From Bretschneidera sinensis (taxonomy: Eukaryota; Streptophyta; Magnoliopsida; Brassicales; Akaniaceae): a DNA stretch of 64,000 nt. Below are positions 29,703 through 41,109 of this stretch, piece by piece (the stretch's first letter is position 1; every line of letters begins with the position of its first letter). The notes under the pieces were generated by a model. It did no database searches. It saw nothing but the letters and a program-made list of their open reading frames with translations, and was not told the DNA's origin. Location of the stretch: assembly GCA_023935145.1 (NCBI GenBank), contig CM043702.1, forward strand, positions 105,484,088-105,548,087, read 5' to 3'. The position numbers and the translations under genes were made by a program.

Positions 29703-32048
29703 TGTGGACACCCATTTTTGTTCCAAATTTTTTGAACGGACCACGTGTAGGTTCTTATGACGAATCTTTGATCCTAGTGTGCTTGGACTTGATAAATGAG
29801 GAAGTTTGGATTTAATTAGGGAGTATGGGCAATTGCAAGAATCTTTTGTTCAATCCATTTAATTTGATTTGGGTTTAAATCAATTAGACCTTATTTGATT
29901 CAATTAATCCATGACCAAAGTCCTTATTTAAATTTTTACCCAATCCAAAACCCACTAAAGCTCATTGATCTTTCCTAAGCCCAAACACTTCTGGCCCAAA
30001 TTTTAACCCCTAGAAGACTTCTATTTTTAAATGGTGAAACTTTTACCACCCACTTGGGACTCCTTGATTGGTTCACTTTTCTCAAAGTAAAAGTTACTTT
30101 TTTACAACCAAAAAGATGTCTCTCTCTCTCCCTATGTGGCTAGCCATAATGAGGAATTTTCACTCCTCCTCTTTGATTTTTTAATTAACTTCTTCCTCCT
30201 AGGTTCTCCCACCTTCTTTTGTACCAAATGTTCCATTTTTTTAAACACAAAATAAGATTTTTTTCACCTAAAAAACAACAATGCACTTATAAATTAGCTG
30301 ATTTTTTTCCTTCCTTTTTGGACAACCATATGTACCAAAAAAAGAGTTTCTCCTCTCTTCCTTTTGCTTAGTTAATTAGAAATTATCTTATTAATCTTCA
30401 ATCCTTTCCTAAATGTTAAATAACACATTTTGCTACCCAAAAAAATCACATTTTATACCCTATAAACAGCACCTGAAAAACAACAGTTTTTTTTTTTAGA
30501 ATGTGAAGCCTTCTTCTCTTTTCTTTGCCTTTGTAATTGCATTATTTTTTTCCTAAGCTTTTCCACTTTATTATATATCAAAAACCAAATAAAATTGTGT
30601 CTTTTCCACCCCTATTGGCCATCCAAAGAAATGAGAGTATCTCCTCACATTTTTTGCTTTTGCTTTTGCTTTATTGAAAACACTTCAAAATATCCTTTCT
30701 TGTTAACCTTTTTGCAAACCTTCTTCTTCACTTTTTCCCACCTCAAAGAAAGCCCTCTCTCTACCCCTTGCCCAGCCACCTAAAAATATTTTCTCTCTCA
30801 CTTTTCACTTGGTTTACCATGCCTCACTTCTCTAGCCCCATCCTTACACCCCAAAAGTGAAACACCTTTTTCATCTCAAAAGTTGGAAACTACTTTTCCC
30901 CTTCCCTATATGACCAGCTGTGAAACAAAAAGAAGAACTAGTGAGAGTTCTTCATCATTTTCGGCCACATTTTGTTTTTTGATCTTCTAATCTTCATTGG
31001 AATCATTCTTCCAACTTCACTAAGTCCACAAGAGCACAAGTATCTCTGAGGATAATCACCGCGTGTGAAAATTTTCCTTAGCCAAAAAAGGTTGGTTAAG
31101 CTTCTACTTTTTGTAAAATAAATTGCTAGTATGATTCATGTGTTTAAACCACCATGAAAATAGACTAGACTAATTTAGATCACTTAAAAAGTTTCATCTT
31201 AAGATACTTACTAGTTTCTTATCATTTTATTTTTCACTAGTTCTATGTCTTTCTTTAGTTAGATACTAGTCATATGTAGTCTCTTCGTTAAATGCAATGT
31301 TATATTAACGGTAGTTTTAAAGTTCTTTCCTTTAGTTTAGTTCCTTAAAAAAAATTATGTTCTCTAAGTTAGATGTTTTATTTTAAGTTGTCATTGATTA
31401 CATGTGAACTTTAATTCTTTAGAAAGAATTTTGGGCCCCCTTGGTCCTTATTAATTTTGGACCCCCTTTGGCCCATTAAAAATGTTACTAGTTATTTTGG
31501 ATATCGTCTTTAAGGTAGTTTAGCTTAAATCTATTTAGTTTAATTCCTTTTTTTTTAACTCATCTAGTTTAAAGTAGCTTAGTTTAATTCATTCAATTTA
31601 GTCTTCAAGTTTAATTCATCTAGTTTAAAATAATTTAGTCTCAATCCATTTAGTTTAACTTACTTAATTAATCCACTTAGTTTAAATGCACACACTTTAA
31701 TTTACTTCTTATCCATACTTTTCAAGTAGTTTTAATTTTTTTTCTTCATAGTCAAAGAAATTTATTTCCTTTTTTATATACTTGCTTTTACCGCATTACT
31801 TTAAAGTTAATATTTGGTGTTGCTTTGTTTAATAAAAATTGCAACATGTGTGCTTGGTTTTATTAGTAGTGTATGATAACAATACTTGAATTAAAATTTC
31901 AATTAATTCCCTTAAAGCACAAAAGGCTATACCTTGGTATAGGTAAGAGAGAGAGCTTTAAATCCTCACTCTCTTGCACCCAAATCTCCCGAGCTTTAGA
32001 ATTTCTCACGTAGACCAATGACAAGGGATTTGACCCGCTTCAAGGTCA
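29703..32048 (+). repeat. Tat-D LTR (about 2346 bp)
   Basis: It starts TGTGGACACCC after the PPT and ends near CTTCAAGGTCA before AATGGCGACTC. Large size and these terminal motifs fit the Tat/Ogre group. The middle is pyrimidine-rich with a short TC run (30118-30132). No second copy is in the window, so the right end is inferred from the PBS-like motif. Confidence 0.65.
31500..31700. repeat. Degenerate AT-rich tandem repeat in Tat-D LTR
   Basis: Recurring TTTAGTTTAATTCAT-like units at irregular spacing of about 15-45 bp. Confidence 0.55.
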
Positions 32049-32050
32049 AA

Positions 32051-32066
32051 TGGCGACTCTTTACTT
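32051..32066 (+). other. Primer-binding-site-like motif of Tat-D
   Basis: TGGCGACTCTTTACTT follows the LTR end after two bases. The TGGCGACTC core occurs as PBS (tRNA-Arg type) in many Tat/Ogre elements. Confidence 0.5.
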
Positions 32067-32324
32067 ATCATCCATGCTTTGTGCTTGGATGAAAAATGGC
32101 CCTTTGTCTAATACATTAAAAGCGCACCCATTATGGGAGCCTCCTTACTACTTATAAAGGGTTTGTATTAGACTTGGTAGGTTTCACTCGTTTCCTTATA
32201 CCTACTCAACGTAATCTGCACCCTCACTATATCCACCTTCTTTAAGAGGAGTGGCCTTGGGTAATGAGCCGGATGCATAGGTCTCAGATGAAAAAGAGCG
32301 GTACCTATAGCCTCCTTGAGGAGG
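32067..32324. other. Unassigned stretch between Tat-D PBS and accessory ORF
   Basis: About 260 bp with no recognised gene. It could be the Tat-D leader or the edge of Tat-G; the junction cannot be placed from the sequence. Confidence 0.3.
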
Positions 32325-33804
32325 TTTAGGGGACAGAGTCTCTCCTTTTTGGGGTTGGATCACCTCTGAGTTACATTTAGTTCGCAATGGCCGAGAATAT
32401 GAGGGAAATAGTTTATTGGGCTGAGAGGGTACCGAACATAAAAGTGATGACCATTTGGAAAAATTGAGGAGAAAGTATAGGATTCTGTCCAAGTATTCCC
32501 TTAGGAACACAGGTGTAGAAGAAAGAGCCTATTACCTCCCTCATGAGGATTCTCCCTTTGAGGTCTACATGTACTCCCACTCTCTTAAAGTGGGACTTAG
32601 ATTTCACCTTCACCTTTTCATTTTCCTTATGTTAAATTATTATAACTTAGCTTTCTGTCAATTGGTACAAAATTCAATTCAATTGTTGGTGGAGTTTATT
32701 TACGTTTGCTAGAGGGTCAGTGGGAAGCCTTCCTTGTATATTTTTAAGAACATCTTTTCCATGCATGAACATAAAGAGAAGGGTTGGCTTGTTTTATCCA
32801 TAAGCGAAATTATATTATTGTGAAAAACAACCCTTCTTCTATAAATAAGTGTAAGCGAAAGTATTTCTTCATCTAGAGTGAATATGAATTTGGAATCCCA
32901 CGAGTATGGGATTTAAGCATACTGAAGAAGAGTCGTCGCCCTTCATTAGTCAATTCTGAGGAGGGATTTGTTAAAAAAAATGACGAGAGCAGCCATTGAG
33001 GCCTCTGAACTAGATGACAATAGTAATCTAGTTAGGTTCCGTCTTTATCCTCAGGAGGGTATTCTCTTTAAGTTCCCTTATTTCTTTCAAATGTGTTTAG
33101 CATTTGCTTTTGGTTTTTACTATTTTCTTGCTTATGCAGATATGACGTTGAGTCCTACTCAAATATTGAAGGCTGCTAGCATTGCTAGCGAGAAGAGAGA
33201 TAACATTGAAATAGGCTCTAGTATTAGATGTTTAGGAAATGGAAAGAGGAAGCTTGTATTCCTGCCCCCGAGGGTTGTGAGAACCCACTGCCTCCTAAAT
33301 CTCCATCTTTGACCTTTGGTACTCCTTCCATCGTAGTCTTGGGGTTAGGTTCAGTGAACCCCCTTGCACTCGGTACTATTGTATTCCGACCGAATTGGTT
33401 TATCAAGGTTATAGATTCGGTGATGGGTAGTGCCAGATACGTGAGAGAATGGCTAATATGGGGTATCCTTCCTCAGGATAGGATCGGGCTGGGTACTATG
33501 GATCCTGAGGTTCTTGCCTCATCTTTTGAGGATCTGATGGCGAGAGTAATATCCTTTTTCTTATATGTTGGTTATTTTTCCGGTACTTCAAGTTTTCTAA
33601 CTTATCATTCTTTGGTCTTCCTCTTTCATACCAGTGTTACTATCGACGTATTGACTCAACATTTTGTTGAGGTTAATACGAGGCTGGAGGAACGAAACTC
33701 CTTAGTCGTAGAGCAGACGACCTAAATTGAGGAGCTTAAGGCCTCCCTCCGATCGAAAGGCAAGGATTTTGAGCTACCAAAGGCTCAATTGGTGAGTTCC
33801 CAAG
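32325..33804 (+). pseudogene. Accessory gag-like ORF (putative gypsy-type transposon protein), probably antisense ORF of Tat-G
   Basis: The translation runs from about 32325 with a stop near 32420, through EKLRRKYRILSKYSL, DSPFEVYMYSHSLKVGLRF and YYNLAFCQLVQNSIQLLVEF, to a GW segment near 32785. These are the marks of the plant putative gypsy-type transposon family (PF04195-like). Damaged pieces at 32968-33725 follow, and a coiled-coil-like tail (IEELKASLRSKGKDFELPKAQL) is interrupted by the miniature at 33810. It resumes at 34921 and, after Gypsy-F, at 40671. Such ORFs often lie antisense between pol and 3' LTR in Tat elements, which fits Tat-G (-). A sense ORF of Tat-D is the alternative. 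Confidence 0.55.
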
Positions 33805-33809
33805 AGGCT
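33805..33809. repeat. Target site duplication of the Athila miniature (left)
   Basis: AGGCT, repeated at 34916-34920. Confidence 0.85.
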
Positions 33810-34915
33810 TGATACGTGCTTAAATATTCATATTTAAGCCCCCTTATTTACATTTGTTAGGTCATTAGTTATGTTAATTTAGTTCATTTTACTTCACTTT
33901 TGTGTTTTACACGTTTTTATAGGGTCTTGGAGAAAAAGAAGCATTTTTGGCACTTAAAGGAAGAAATATGAAAATCCTGAAGCAGTTGCTGGCTAGAGTG
34001 CGCTGACTTCATAAGTGAGCTTAACACCTTGAACATATGGGCCAATAATTAAGTTTTGAACCATAATCACTTTCTTTTAGGCATTTAAGGATTCACAAGT
34101 TCGACTTAAACTAAACATGAGCACATTAGCACATAGTTGTGTAGGGTATGACATGTAATTTTGATTTGTATGTTTCTTTTGCTTAACTGTGAACCAGATG
34201 ACCTATTAGATTAACGCGGTGGCATAAAAAAATAGAAAAAGTTCGTTATTACTCAAAAAGAAGAAAAAAATGCTTCTAAAGATCATTAAAAAGAACTTTC
34301 CATTGAGTAACTGGCCCTCTTGCCTCAGTAAGCAGTGAGTGTCACGTCAAAAGGTGGAATATTCTGATCGGTAGCATTAAGACCAGTTAGTTTCGTAGCC
34401 TTTTTGACTCGAGTTAGTAAGCCCTTAGGGGTGTTTCTACACTTAATGCCCTAAAACCATCTGGTTTGGGAGTCATTGGCTAAACACTCGTTACACGAGT
34501 AAAATAGAAAGCTTAAGGGAACTAACTTGGCAAAAATCTCACAAATAAAAGAAAAGAAGAAAATCTATGCCATCTTTGTTGATTCTAATAGGAAATTTGT
34601 GCCCTTAGGTTGGCAACCAGTAGGTATACATGGCATGAGTAAAGCATTGGCATACTGTTGTACTATGGTAGCATAATTAGTGGTGGATATCAAGCCCCTA
34701 CGCCTTTATCTTTAGTATTTTATCTTTATTAAAATCAACTCTTTTATTATTTTTATCTTTTTATTACTGCGAAACTAATTCAAAAGTTAAATTTACCAAT
34801 CCCTGTGGAGATGATTTTGCATTCACACACTATGCTACATTGTTGACCTTGTGCACTTGCAAGTAAAACGAGTACGATTATTTACCCATTTATTTAGGTA
34901 GATAATCGCACAACA
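33810..34915 (+). mobile_element. Athila miniature: 1.1 kb internally deleted element with perfect TSD
   Basis: It begins TGATACGTGCTTAAATATT and ends GATAATCGCACAACA like the Athila-C LTR. It is a mosaic: LTR head (33810 to about 34024), a 3' UTR piece homologous to 26000-26600 (about 34025-34600), and LTR tail (about 34601-34915). PBS, all coding sequence, the PPT and both inner LTR halves are gone. The 5-bp TSD AGGCT is perfect. Removing element and one TSD rejoins the coiled-coil ORF. Confidence 0.85.
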
Positions 34916-34920
34916 AGGCT

Positions 34921-35059
34921 CAAGCCACTCTTGAGGCAAAAATGATTGATGTTGCTAGTAAGTGTGAGTCAGATGTGAAGAATGCCCTGGAGGACTTTCA
35001 CCATTTTGATGAGTATCTCAAGGAGGTAGTAGCGAAGAGTGAGACGAAATACCTTAATG
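34921..35059 (+). pseudogene. Accessory gag-like ORF, second segment
   Basis: It resumes the frame broken at 33804 with QATLEAKMIDVASKCESDVK, then an ALEDFHHFDEYLKEVVAK segment rich in charged residues and heptad-like spacing. It is cut again at 35065 by Gypsy-F. Confidence 0.6.
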
Positions 35060-35064
35060 GATTC
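35060..35064. repeat. Target site duplication of Gypsy-F (left)
   Basis: GATTC, repeated at 40666-40670. Confidence 0.9.
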
Positions 35065-35766
35065 TGATATCAGAATTTTTATGGATATCCCAACTGAAAT
35101 GGAATTAGTATGGAAACCCAAATTGATAACCTGATTAATAGGGGGATAGCTGGATATATGTGTTTGGGATATGGATATGTGAATATGAAACACTCAAAAT
35201 AAAAGATAGATAGGCTCACCACTCTCAATGAAATCCACCAATGAGATACAAAAACCAAACTTGCCACCCGAAGGAAGTCCACCCAAGGGATAAGAGTTAA
35301 AACAGAAGAAATCATTCTTCTAAGAAAGCACAAAGCTTATTTTTTGAAAATTCAATCTTTGCTTTATTCATTCCAGCCAAATAGTTTATATAGATGCTTA
35401 GAACAACCCCCCTAAGCATAGGAAAATGAAATCACATTAAAGGAAATTCAAATGATACTTAGGAACTAGACAACATAATAAAGACATACATAGAACTTGA
35501 AACAAAAGTAAATGCCTTGAAAAACTACAAATTAAAGGCTGGAATATTTCCAAGAGAGTCCAATAAATGCTGATTCACTTCTTGGTAAATTCGTTCAAAA
35601 TATTGGCTTGATTATCTGGGAATCTTCAAAATCATAACAATTGGGCTTTTTAACTTGAAATGGGCTGACTGAAGCTTTTGGAAAAATGGGGCCTTATTTA
35701 TTGGGCTTAGAAACACCAAAGTTAGGCCTTTAGACCAGACTGGGTTTGTTGGACACACATGTGTCA
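35065..35766 (-). repeat. Gypsy-F 3' LTR (702 bp)
   Basis: It aligns with 39968-40665. On the - strand it starts TGACACATGTGTGTCC, a partly self-complementary start. Confidence 0.9.
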
Positions 35767-35783
35767 GTCTCCCCCAGTTGATG
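35767..35783 (-). other. Gypsy-F polypurine tract
   Basis: The - strand reads AACTGGGGGAGAC just before the 3' LTR. Confidence 0.75.
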
Positions 35784-36866
35784 AAGACTTGCCCCCAAGT
35801 CCACTTGGTCTTCTTGATCCTCAAAGTAAGGAGAAAGATCTGAAACATTAAGGGTTGCAGAAACTCCATAATCACCAGGCAGCTCAAACTTGTAAGCATT
35901 CTTCCCAATGCATTGAAGCACCCTAAATGGACCATCAGCTCAAGGCATCAACTTAGAAGATCTCTTAGAGGGAAACCACTCTTTCGTAAGATGAATCCAA
36001 ACCAAATCACCCTCCTTGAAAGCTGCTGGTTTTCGATGCTTATTAGCTTGCTTGCTATACTTCTCATTTTTCTTTAAAATGCTTCCTCGGATCTGCTCAT
36101 GTAATTTCTTGATTTCCTTAGCACATTCTTCAGCATCTCCGCTAAAATGTTTAGTAACTGGAAGTGGTGCTAATTTAAGTGGTCCAATAGGATTAAGACC
36201 ATACACAGCTTCAAAAGGACTATGGCCAGTAGTTTAGCTAGGAGATCGATTATAAGAAAATTCAGCTTAAGCTAAAAGAAGATCCCATTTCCGAATATTC
36301 TTCCCCACAAAGCTTCTTAAAAGATTTCCCAAACTTCAATTCACCACCTCAGTTTGACCGTCAATTTATGGATGATAAGAAGAGCTGAATTGTAGTGTAG
36401 TACCAAGCTTCCTCTAAAGAGTATGCCAAAAATGATTTATGAACTTCGAATCTCGATCAGATGTGATAGTTTTTGGAACTCCATGGAGCTTAACTATCTC
36501 TCTAAAGTATAAATCAGCAATATGATAAGCATCCGCAGTCTTGTTACAAGGAATAAAATGCACCATCTTTGAAAATCGATCAACAACCACCATAATAGAA
36601 TCCTTATTCCTTTGGGTTCGAGGCTATCCCAAAACAAAATCTAAGCTGATATCTTCCCATGGAGCTTTGGGAACTGGTAGTGGTGTGTATAAACCAGTGT
36701 TCTTGCTATGACTTTTAGTAATTTGACAAATTCTGCAACTTTTGACAAAGCACTCAACATCATGAGCCAACTTAGGCCAAAAAACGTTTTTGTGCACAAA
36801 AGCAAGAGTCTTGTCTCTCCCAAAATGTCCCGCCAAACCTCCTCCATGAACTTCCTGAATAATCAC
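35772..36866 (-). pseudogene. Gypsy-F integrase
   Basis: The N-terminal zinc domain is clear at 36866-36624: HGGGLAGHFGRDKTLAF, FWPKLAHDVECFVKSCRICQ. It is followed by the PLPVPKAPWEDISLDFVLG lead into the core. Core pieces with stops span 36600-36240. The C-terminal part is open at 36206-35940 (YGLNPIGPLKLAPLP, then FKEGDLVWIHLTKEWFP). After one stop it ends with GKNAYKFELPGDYGVSATLN and NVSDLSPYFEDQ. Integrase would insert the cDNA; this copy is broken in the core. Confidence 0.8.
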
Positions 36867-36869
36867 CCT

Positions 36870-38200
36870 TCATAAAGAACATATAGGAATGCACAATCTG
36901 TTGTTCTTGAAAAGAAAACCTTCTTGCACCAAGAAATGATTGAATGAACCCTTAGAAAAATTCTCCCACGCATTTCCAAAGTCAGGATCATTCTTGTACA
37001 ATTCCTTGAGCACTTCAAAACCCAATACTTGTACCTCCATAGTGCTGAGCAAAGAATGTCTTTTACTTAATGCATCAGCCACTTGATTTAACTTTCTAGA
37101 TTTATGCTTGATAGGAAAAGAATAAGGTTGAAGGAATTCAACCTAACTCGCATGCCTGCTAATAAGTTTCTGTTGAAGCTTCATGATCAGAATGCAACAA
37201 AAACTCATTTGGAAGGAAATAGGCTTACCTTCTTGGCTGAGCACAACACCAATTCCCACTCCCAACGCATCACAATCAACTTCAGAAAGCTTGCTAAAAT
37301 CTGGAAGTATAAGTACTGGAGCTTCTATTACTTTCTTCTTGATCAACTCAAAGCTCTTTTGGGCTTCTTCATTCCATTGGAACTTTCCTCCTTTCAAGCA
37401 TTCAGTAATAGGAGCAATGATGCTACTAAAACTTCTTATAAAACGATGATAATAAGAAGAAAGCCCATGAAAGCTTTTGATATCATGTAGAGATTTTGGC
37501 ACGGGCCAACTGATTATTGCCTCTATCTTGCTAGGATCCATCTCGACTCCTTCAGCTGAAACCACATGGCCTAAGAACATAAGGCTATTTGTTAAGAAAT
37601 GACACTTCTTCAAATTCACATATAACTTATGTTTTTGAAGAGTTTGAAACACTTGATACAAGTGCTCCATATGATCTCGTTGAGTTTTTCTGTATATCAT
37701 AATGTCATCTAAATACACAATAACAAAAAGCCAAATGAAAGGCTTAAACACATGATTCATTAGTCGCATAAAAGTACTAGGAGCATTAGAGAGCCCAAAA
37801 AGCATCACCATCCATTCATACAACCCTTCTCTAGTCTTGAATGTTGTTTTCCACTCGTCCCCCGGCCTCATTTTGATTTGGTGATAACCGCTGCGAAGAT
37901 CAATTTTTTAGAAAATAACAGCTCCATAAAGCTGGTCAAGAAGATCATCTAATCGCATAATAGAAAGCGATATCTGATGATGATCTTATTCACTGCTCTA
38001 CTATTAATGCATATATGCTAAGAGCCATCTTTTTCGGGAACAATGAGTGCCAGAACAGCACAAGGACTCATGCTCTCTCTAGCAAGCCCTTTTTCTATCA
38101 ACTCTTCAACTTGTCTCTGTAATTCTTCATACTCCTTAAGATTCAATTGATAGGTTTGTTAGGCAACACAGATCCTGGTATAAGATCAATGCAATGCTAC
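36870..38200 (-). pseudogene. Gypsy-F reverse transcriptase and RNase H
   Basis: A 242-codon open frame (37871-37143) holds the RT palm and connection: [20 protein letters not shown], the intact catalytic [44 protein letters not shown]. It ends with the start of RNase H ([19 protein letters not shown]). Upstream RT motifs (38160-37880) are present with a stop. RNase H continues in other frames to an ADALSKRHSLL motif at about 37082. Damage is light compared with the Tekay copies. Confidence 0.85.
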
Positions 38201-38273
38201 ATATCCCTCATAGGTGGAAGGCCATGGGGAATTTCTTCTGGAACAACATCACTAAATTCCTTGAGGAATGGAA

Positions 38274-39070
38274 TCAAAGAAGGGGATATTTTTGTTGGTT
38301 CTTTCTTTTCCCTTGCCACAATAAAAAACCTTCACTATTCTCCATCAATGCTTTCTCAACCCTAGATTTAGTCACCAAATTAGTTCCCTCCCCAAAAGAA
38401 GGTTTACAAACATGAACCATTTTCAATGGAACCAAAACGACCTTAACTCCATCCTTTTCAAAAGAATAAGTATTTTTGAAACCATCATGCTTAGTCTTTC
38501 TATCATACTGCCAAGGTCTACCAAGCAACAAATGACATGCATCCATAGGCACTATGTCACAAATTACAGTATCTTTATAATTCTTGCCAATGGAAAATTC
38601 AACCAAGCATATTTTATTTACCTTCACTTCTTGCCTTTGCGAAGCCACTGGAGTTTGTAAGGTTCTGGATGATCTTCAGTTTTTAACTTTAGTTTCTCCA
38701 CTATTGTTGCTGCCACAACGTTTTCAAAACTTCCTCCATCAATGATTACTTTACAGACCTTTCCATGAGAAGTGCATCTAGTATGAAAAATATTGTTCCG
38801 CAACCATTCATCTTCCGCATAGGTTACTTTGAGGCTTCTTTGAACCACAAGAGCCTCCCCTCGATCAGTATAAGTAATTTCTTCTTCCACAGCAACATAT
38901 TCATTAGTTTTTGGTGAAAAATCATTCTCACCTTTAATTTCTATATCTTCTTCCACAAGAGACACCATTTTGCGATTTGGACAATCAGAAGCAATAAGTC
39001 CAAAACCTTGACATTTGAAACACCTTCGATTTGTATTGGAAGTGATTGGATGATTTGAACCTGATGTAGC
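38274..39070 (-). pseudogene. Gypsy-F zinc knuckle and aspartic protease
   Basis: The zinc knuckle near 39025 reads CFKCQGFGLIASDC, where the His of C-X2-C-X4-H-X4-C is replaced by Leu. The frame 38968-38624 contains the protease start GKVCKVIIDGGSFENVVA and EKLKLKTEDHPEPYKLQWL. After a frameshift, 38648-38274 gives VEFSIGKNYKDTVICDIVPM, CHLLLGRPWQYDRKTKHDGF and the connector. The D-G-G-S active site with downstream LLGRPW is typical of this gypsy branch. Confidence 0.8.
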
Positions 39071-39944
39071 TTAATTCTTTGTTTTGGCAATGGTTGTCTT
39101 CGTTATGGTAGTGGTTTTAGAAGTGGAACCACTCCCACGGTTAGAAACTCCATCTCGAGTAAAGGATCGAAAACTATTACCATGTTTTTCTTTCAGTTGC
39201 TTCTCCACCTTCATAGCTAGTTTGCAAACATCATTATAAGTCCAATATAGTTGTAGCTGCACCACATCACTGATTTCAACACGTAACCCATCGAGATAGT
39301 AGGCTATCATCTGTTCTTCTTGCTCAACAACATCACAGCAAATTAGATGATCAAACTCCGCTGTATACTCCTCCACGGACAGCTCTCTTTGCTTGAAATT
39401 ATGAAATTTCATAAAAGCATCTTGCTTGTAGTGGTCAAGTAAATACTTTCTTTTTAGCTCTCTCTTTATCTTTTCCTATGTTGTAATACGTTCTCTTCCT
39501 TCACGTTCTCACTGCCTCTCAAATGCTTCCATCAGATTGAAGCATGTTTCCTTAGCTTGATGGCAACAACTTTCACTTTACTATTTTTTGGAACATTTTG
39601 AAATCAAAGATTCGCTCAATGGTAGTAAGCCAATCAATGAAATCATTGGGTTGCATCTTTCCTTCAAAATCTAGTTTGTCCACCTTCATATCAAAACCCA
39701 ATCATGAATTTCTCACAAAATGAGAGTGGGGTGGAGTGCTCTCACCAAAGGAGTGACTATTGGAACAGTGGAATGGATTTTCATTATCACTTTCAGAATC
39801 ATGATACCAAGCACCACGTCCTTGATTCTTATACTAACGTTGTTGGAGTTCTTGAAATTGCCTTCTTAACACATCTATTTCGAAATTTGTATGACCTTTA
39901 TCATGGTCCTCTATGTTATAACCTTGATGACTATGTCCAACCAT
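39071..39944 (-). pseudogene. Gypsy-F gag
   Basis: Translation from Met 39944 gives a short N-terminus, then DKLDFEGKMQPNDFIDWLTT and IERIFDFK of the retrotransposon gag domain. Several stops follow. The open part 39412-39071 contains LSVEEYTAEFDHLICC, AYYLDGLRVEISDVVQL and a Ser/Thr/Lys-rich tail. The start lies five bases from the PBS, which is short but usual for this layout. Confidence 0.7.
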
Positions 39945-39948
39945 TAAA

Positions 39949-39965
39949 CCAAAGCTCTGATACCA
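39949..39965 (-). other. Gypsy-F primer binding site (initiator Met tRNA)
   Basis: The - strand reads TGGTATCAGAGCTTTGG two bases after the 5' LTR; its first 12 bases are the standard plant initiator-Met PBS. Confidence 0.9.
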
Positions 39966-39967
39966 AC

Positions 39968-40665
39968 TGATACCGAAATTTCTATGGATATCCCAACTGA
40001 AATGGAATTAGTATGGACACCCAAATTGATAACCCGGTTAATAGGGGGATGGCTGGTATATGTGTCTGGGATATGGATATGTGAATATGAAACACTCAAA
40101 ATAAAAGATAGATAGGCTCATCACTCAATGGAATCCACCAATGAGATACAGAAACCAAACTTGCCACCCAAAGGAAGTCCACCCAAGGGATAAGAGTTAA
40201 AACAGAAGAAATCCTTCTTCTAAGAAAGTACAAAGCTTATTTTCTGAAAATTCAATCTCTGCTTTATTCATTCTAGCCAAAATGTTTATATAGATGCTTA
40301 GAACAACCCCCTAAGCATAGGAAAATGAAATTACATTAAAGGAAATTCAAATGATACTTAGGAACTAGACAACATAATAAAGACATATATAGAACTTGAA
40401 ACAAAAGTAAATGCCTTGAAAAACTACAAATTAAAGGATGAAATATTTCCAAGAGAGTCCAATAAATACTAATTCACTTCTTGGTAAATTCGTTCAAAAT
40501 ATTGGCTTGATTATCTGGGAATCTTCAAAATCATCACAATTGGGTTTTTTAACTTGAAATGGGCTGACTGAAACTTCTAGAAAAACGGGGCTTTATTTGT
40601 TGGACTTAGGAACACCAAAGTTGTGCCTTTAGACCAGATTGGGTTTGTTAGACACACTTGTGTCA
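39968..40665 (-). repeat. Gypsy-F 5' LTR (698 bp)
   Basis: Bounded by the PBS on the left and by the TSD GATTC (40666-40670) on the right. Confidence 0.9.
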
Positions 40666-40670
40666 GATTC
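40666..40670. repeat. Target site duplication of Gypsy-F (right)
   Basis: GATTC, identical to 35060-35064. Confidence 0.9.
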
Positions 40671-41100
40671 TGGGATGCCAAGAGGAAGTCATCCAAGTTA
40701 TTCTCTGACTTAGACGTATATGTTTGAGAGTGAGACTATTCTAGCACTAAGAGCTGACAGGGCATGGAGGAGGGAGAGGAGCTCGGGACTGAGCCCTGAG
40801 GAGGAGGAGTATGCTTCCAAGAACTGAGTGATGCCCTTTTGAAGTTTTTCCTTTTTTTTTGTTTTGTTTGGATGATTGTATTTTGAGGGTCGTTAATGAC
40901 CTAAATTTTGGATGTTGTATTTCAAGGCCGGTAGCGCCTTTTTATCTTTAGATAAATTGGATTTATGTTTTTGGTCTAAATCTTTTTCAATTATAAGTAT
41001 GGTGTGAGATGATCTCAGGCTTAGGGAAAGCCCTGGGTTCTTTGTTAACAAAAATAGAACTGAATGCACATTGATGGAATTTGAAAGTTACATAATAAGT
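40671..41100 (+). pseudogene. Accessory gag-like ORF, last segment and 3' flank
   Basis: The frame resumes with WDAKRKSSKLFSDLDVYV, then stops. The next 270 bp contain a T-rich run and a GGTCGTTAATGACC-containing stretch (inverted repeat GGTC...GACC). No further coding sequence was recognised before the Tat-G integrase end at about 41110. Confidence 0.45.
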
Positions 41101-41109
41101 AAAACCTAA

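Larger units (their letters stand above)
28165..32048 (+). mobile_element. Tat-D: 3' end and LTR of a Tat/Ogre-like gypsy element
   Basis: The segment holds an antisense accessory ORF (28678-28165), two minisatellites (29046-29480), a strong PPT (29690-29702) and a 2.35 kb LTR starting TGTGGACACCC. It is followed by a PBS-like TGGCGACTCT. An antisense ORF and tandem repeats between pol and the 3' LTR are known features of Tat-lineage elements. Gag and pol of this copy are not found; the left side is cut by the Athila-C LTR. Confidence 0.7.
35065..40665 (-). mobile_element. Gypsy-F: full-length Ty3/gypsy element with both LTRs and perfect TSD
   Basis: The 5.6 kb element on the - strand has LTRs of 698 bp (40665-39968) and 702 bp (35766-35065), an initiator-Met PBS, gag, protease, RT, RNase H, integrase and PPT. 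The LTRs are close to identical by eye and the TSD GATTC is perfect. The genes carry several stops and frameshifts. The protease reads IIDGGSFENVV, a D-G-G-S variant seen in some chromovirus groups. No convincing chromodomain is visible at the integrase end, so the lineage is left open. Confidence 0.92.

Noticed and set aside
30118..30132. Short TC repeat in the Tat-D LTR as a microsatellite locus
   Set aside because: Too short (about seven dinucleotides) and within a generally pyrimidine-rich stretch.
32202..32510. - strand frame of 102 codons opposite the accessory ORF start
   Set aside because: It overlaps the recognisable transposon-protein frame on the + strand and contains no known motif.
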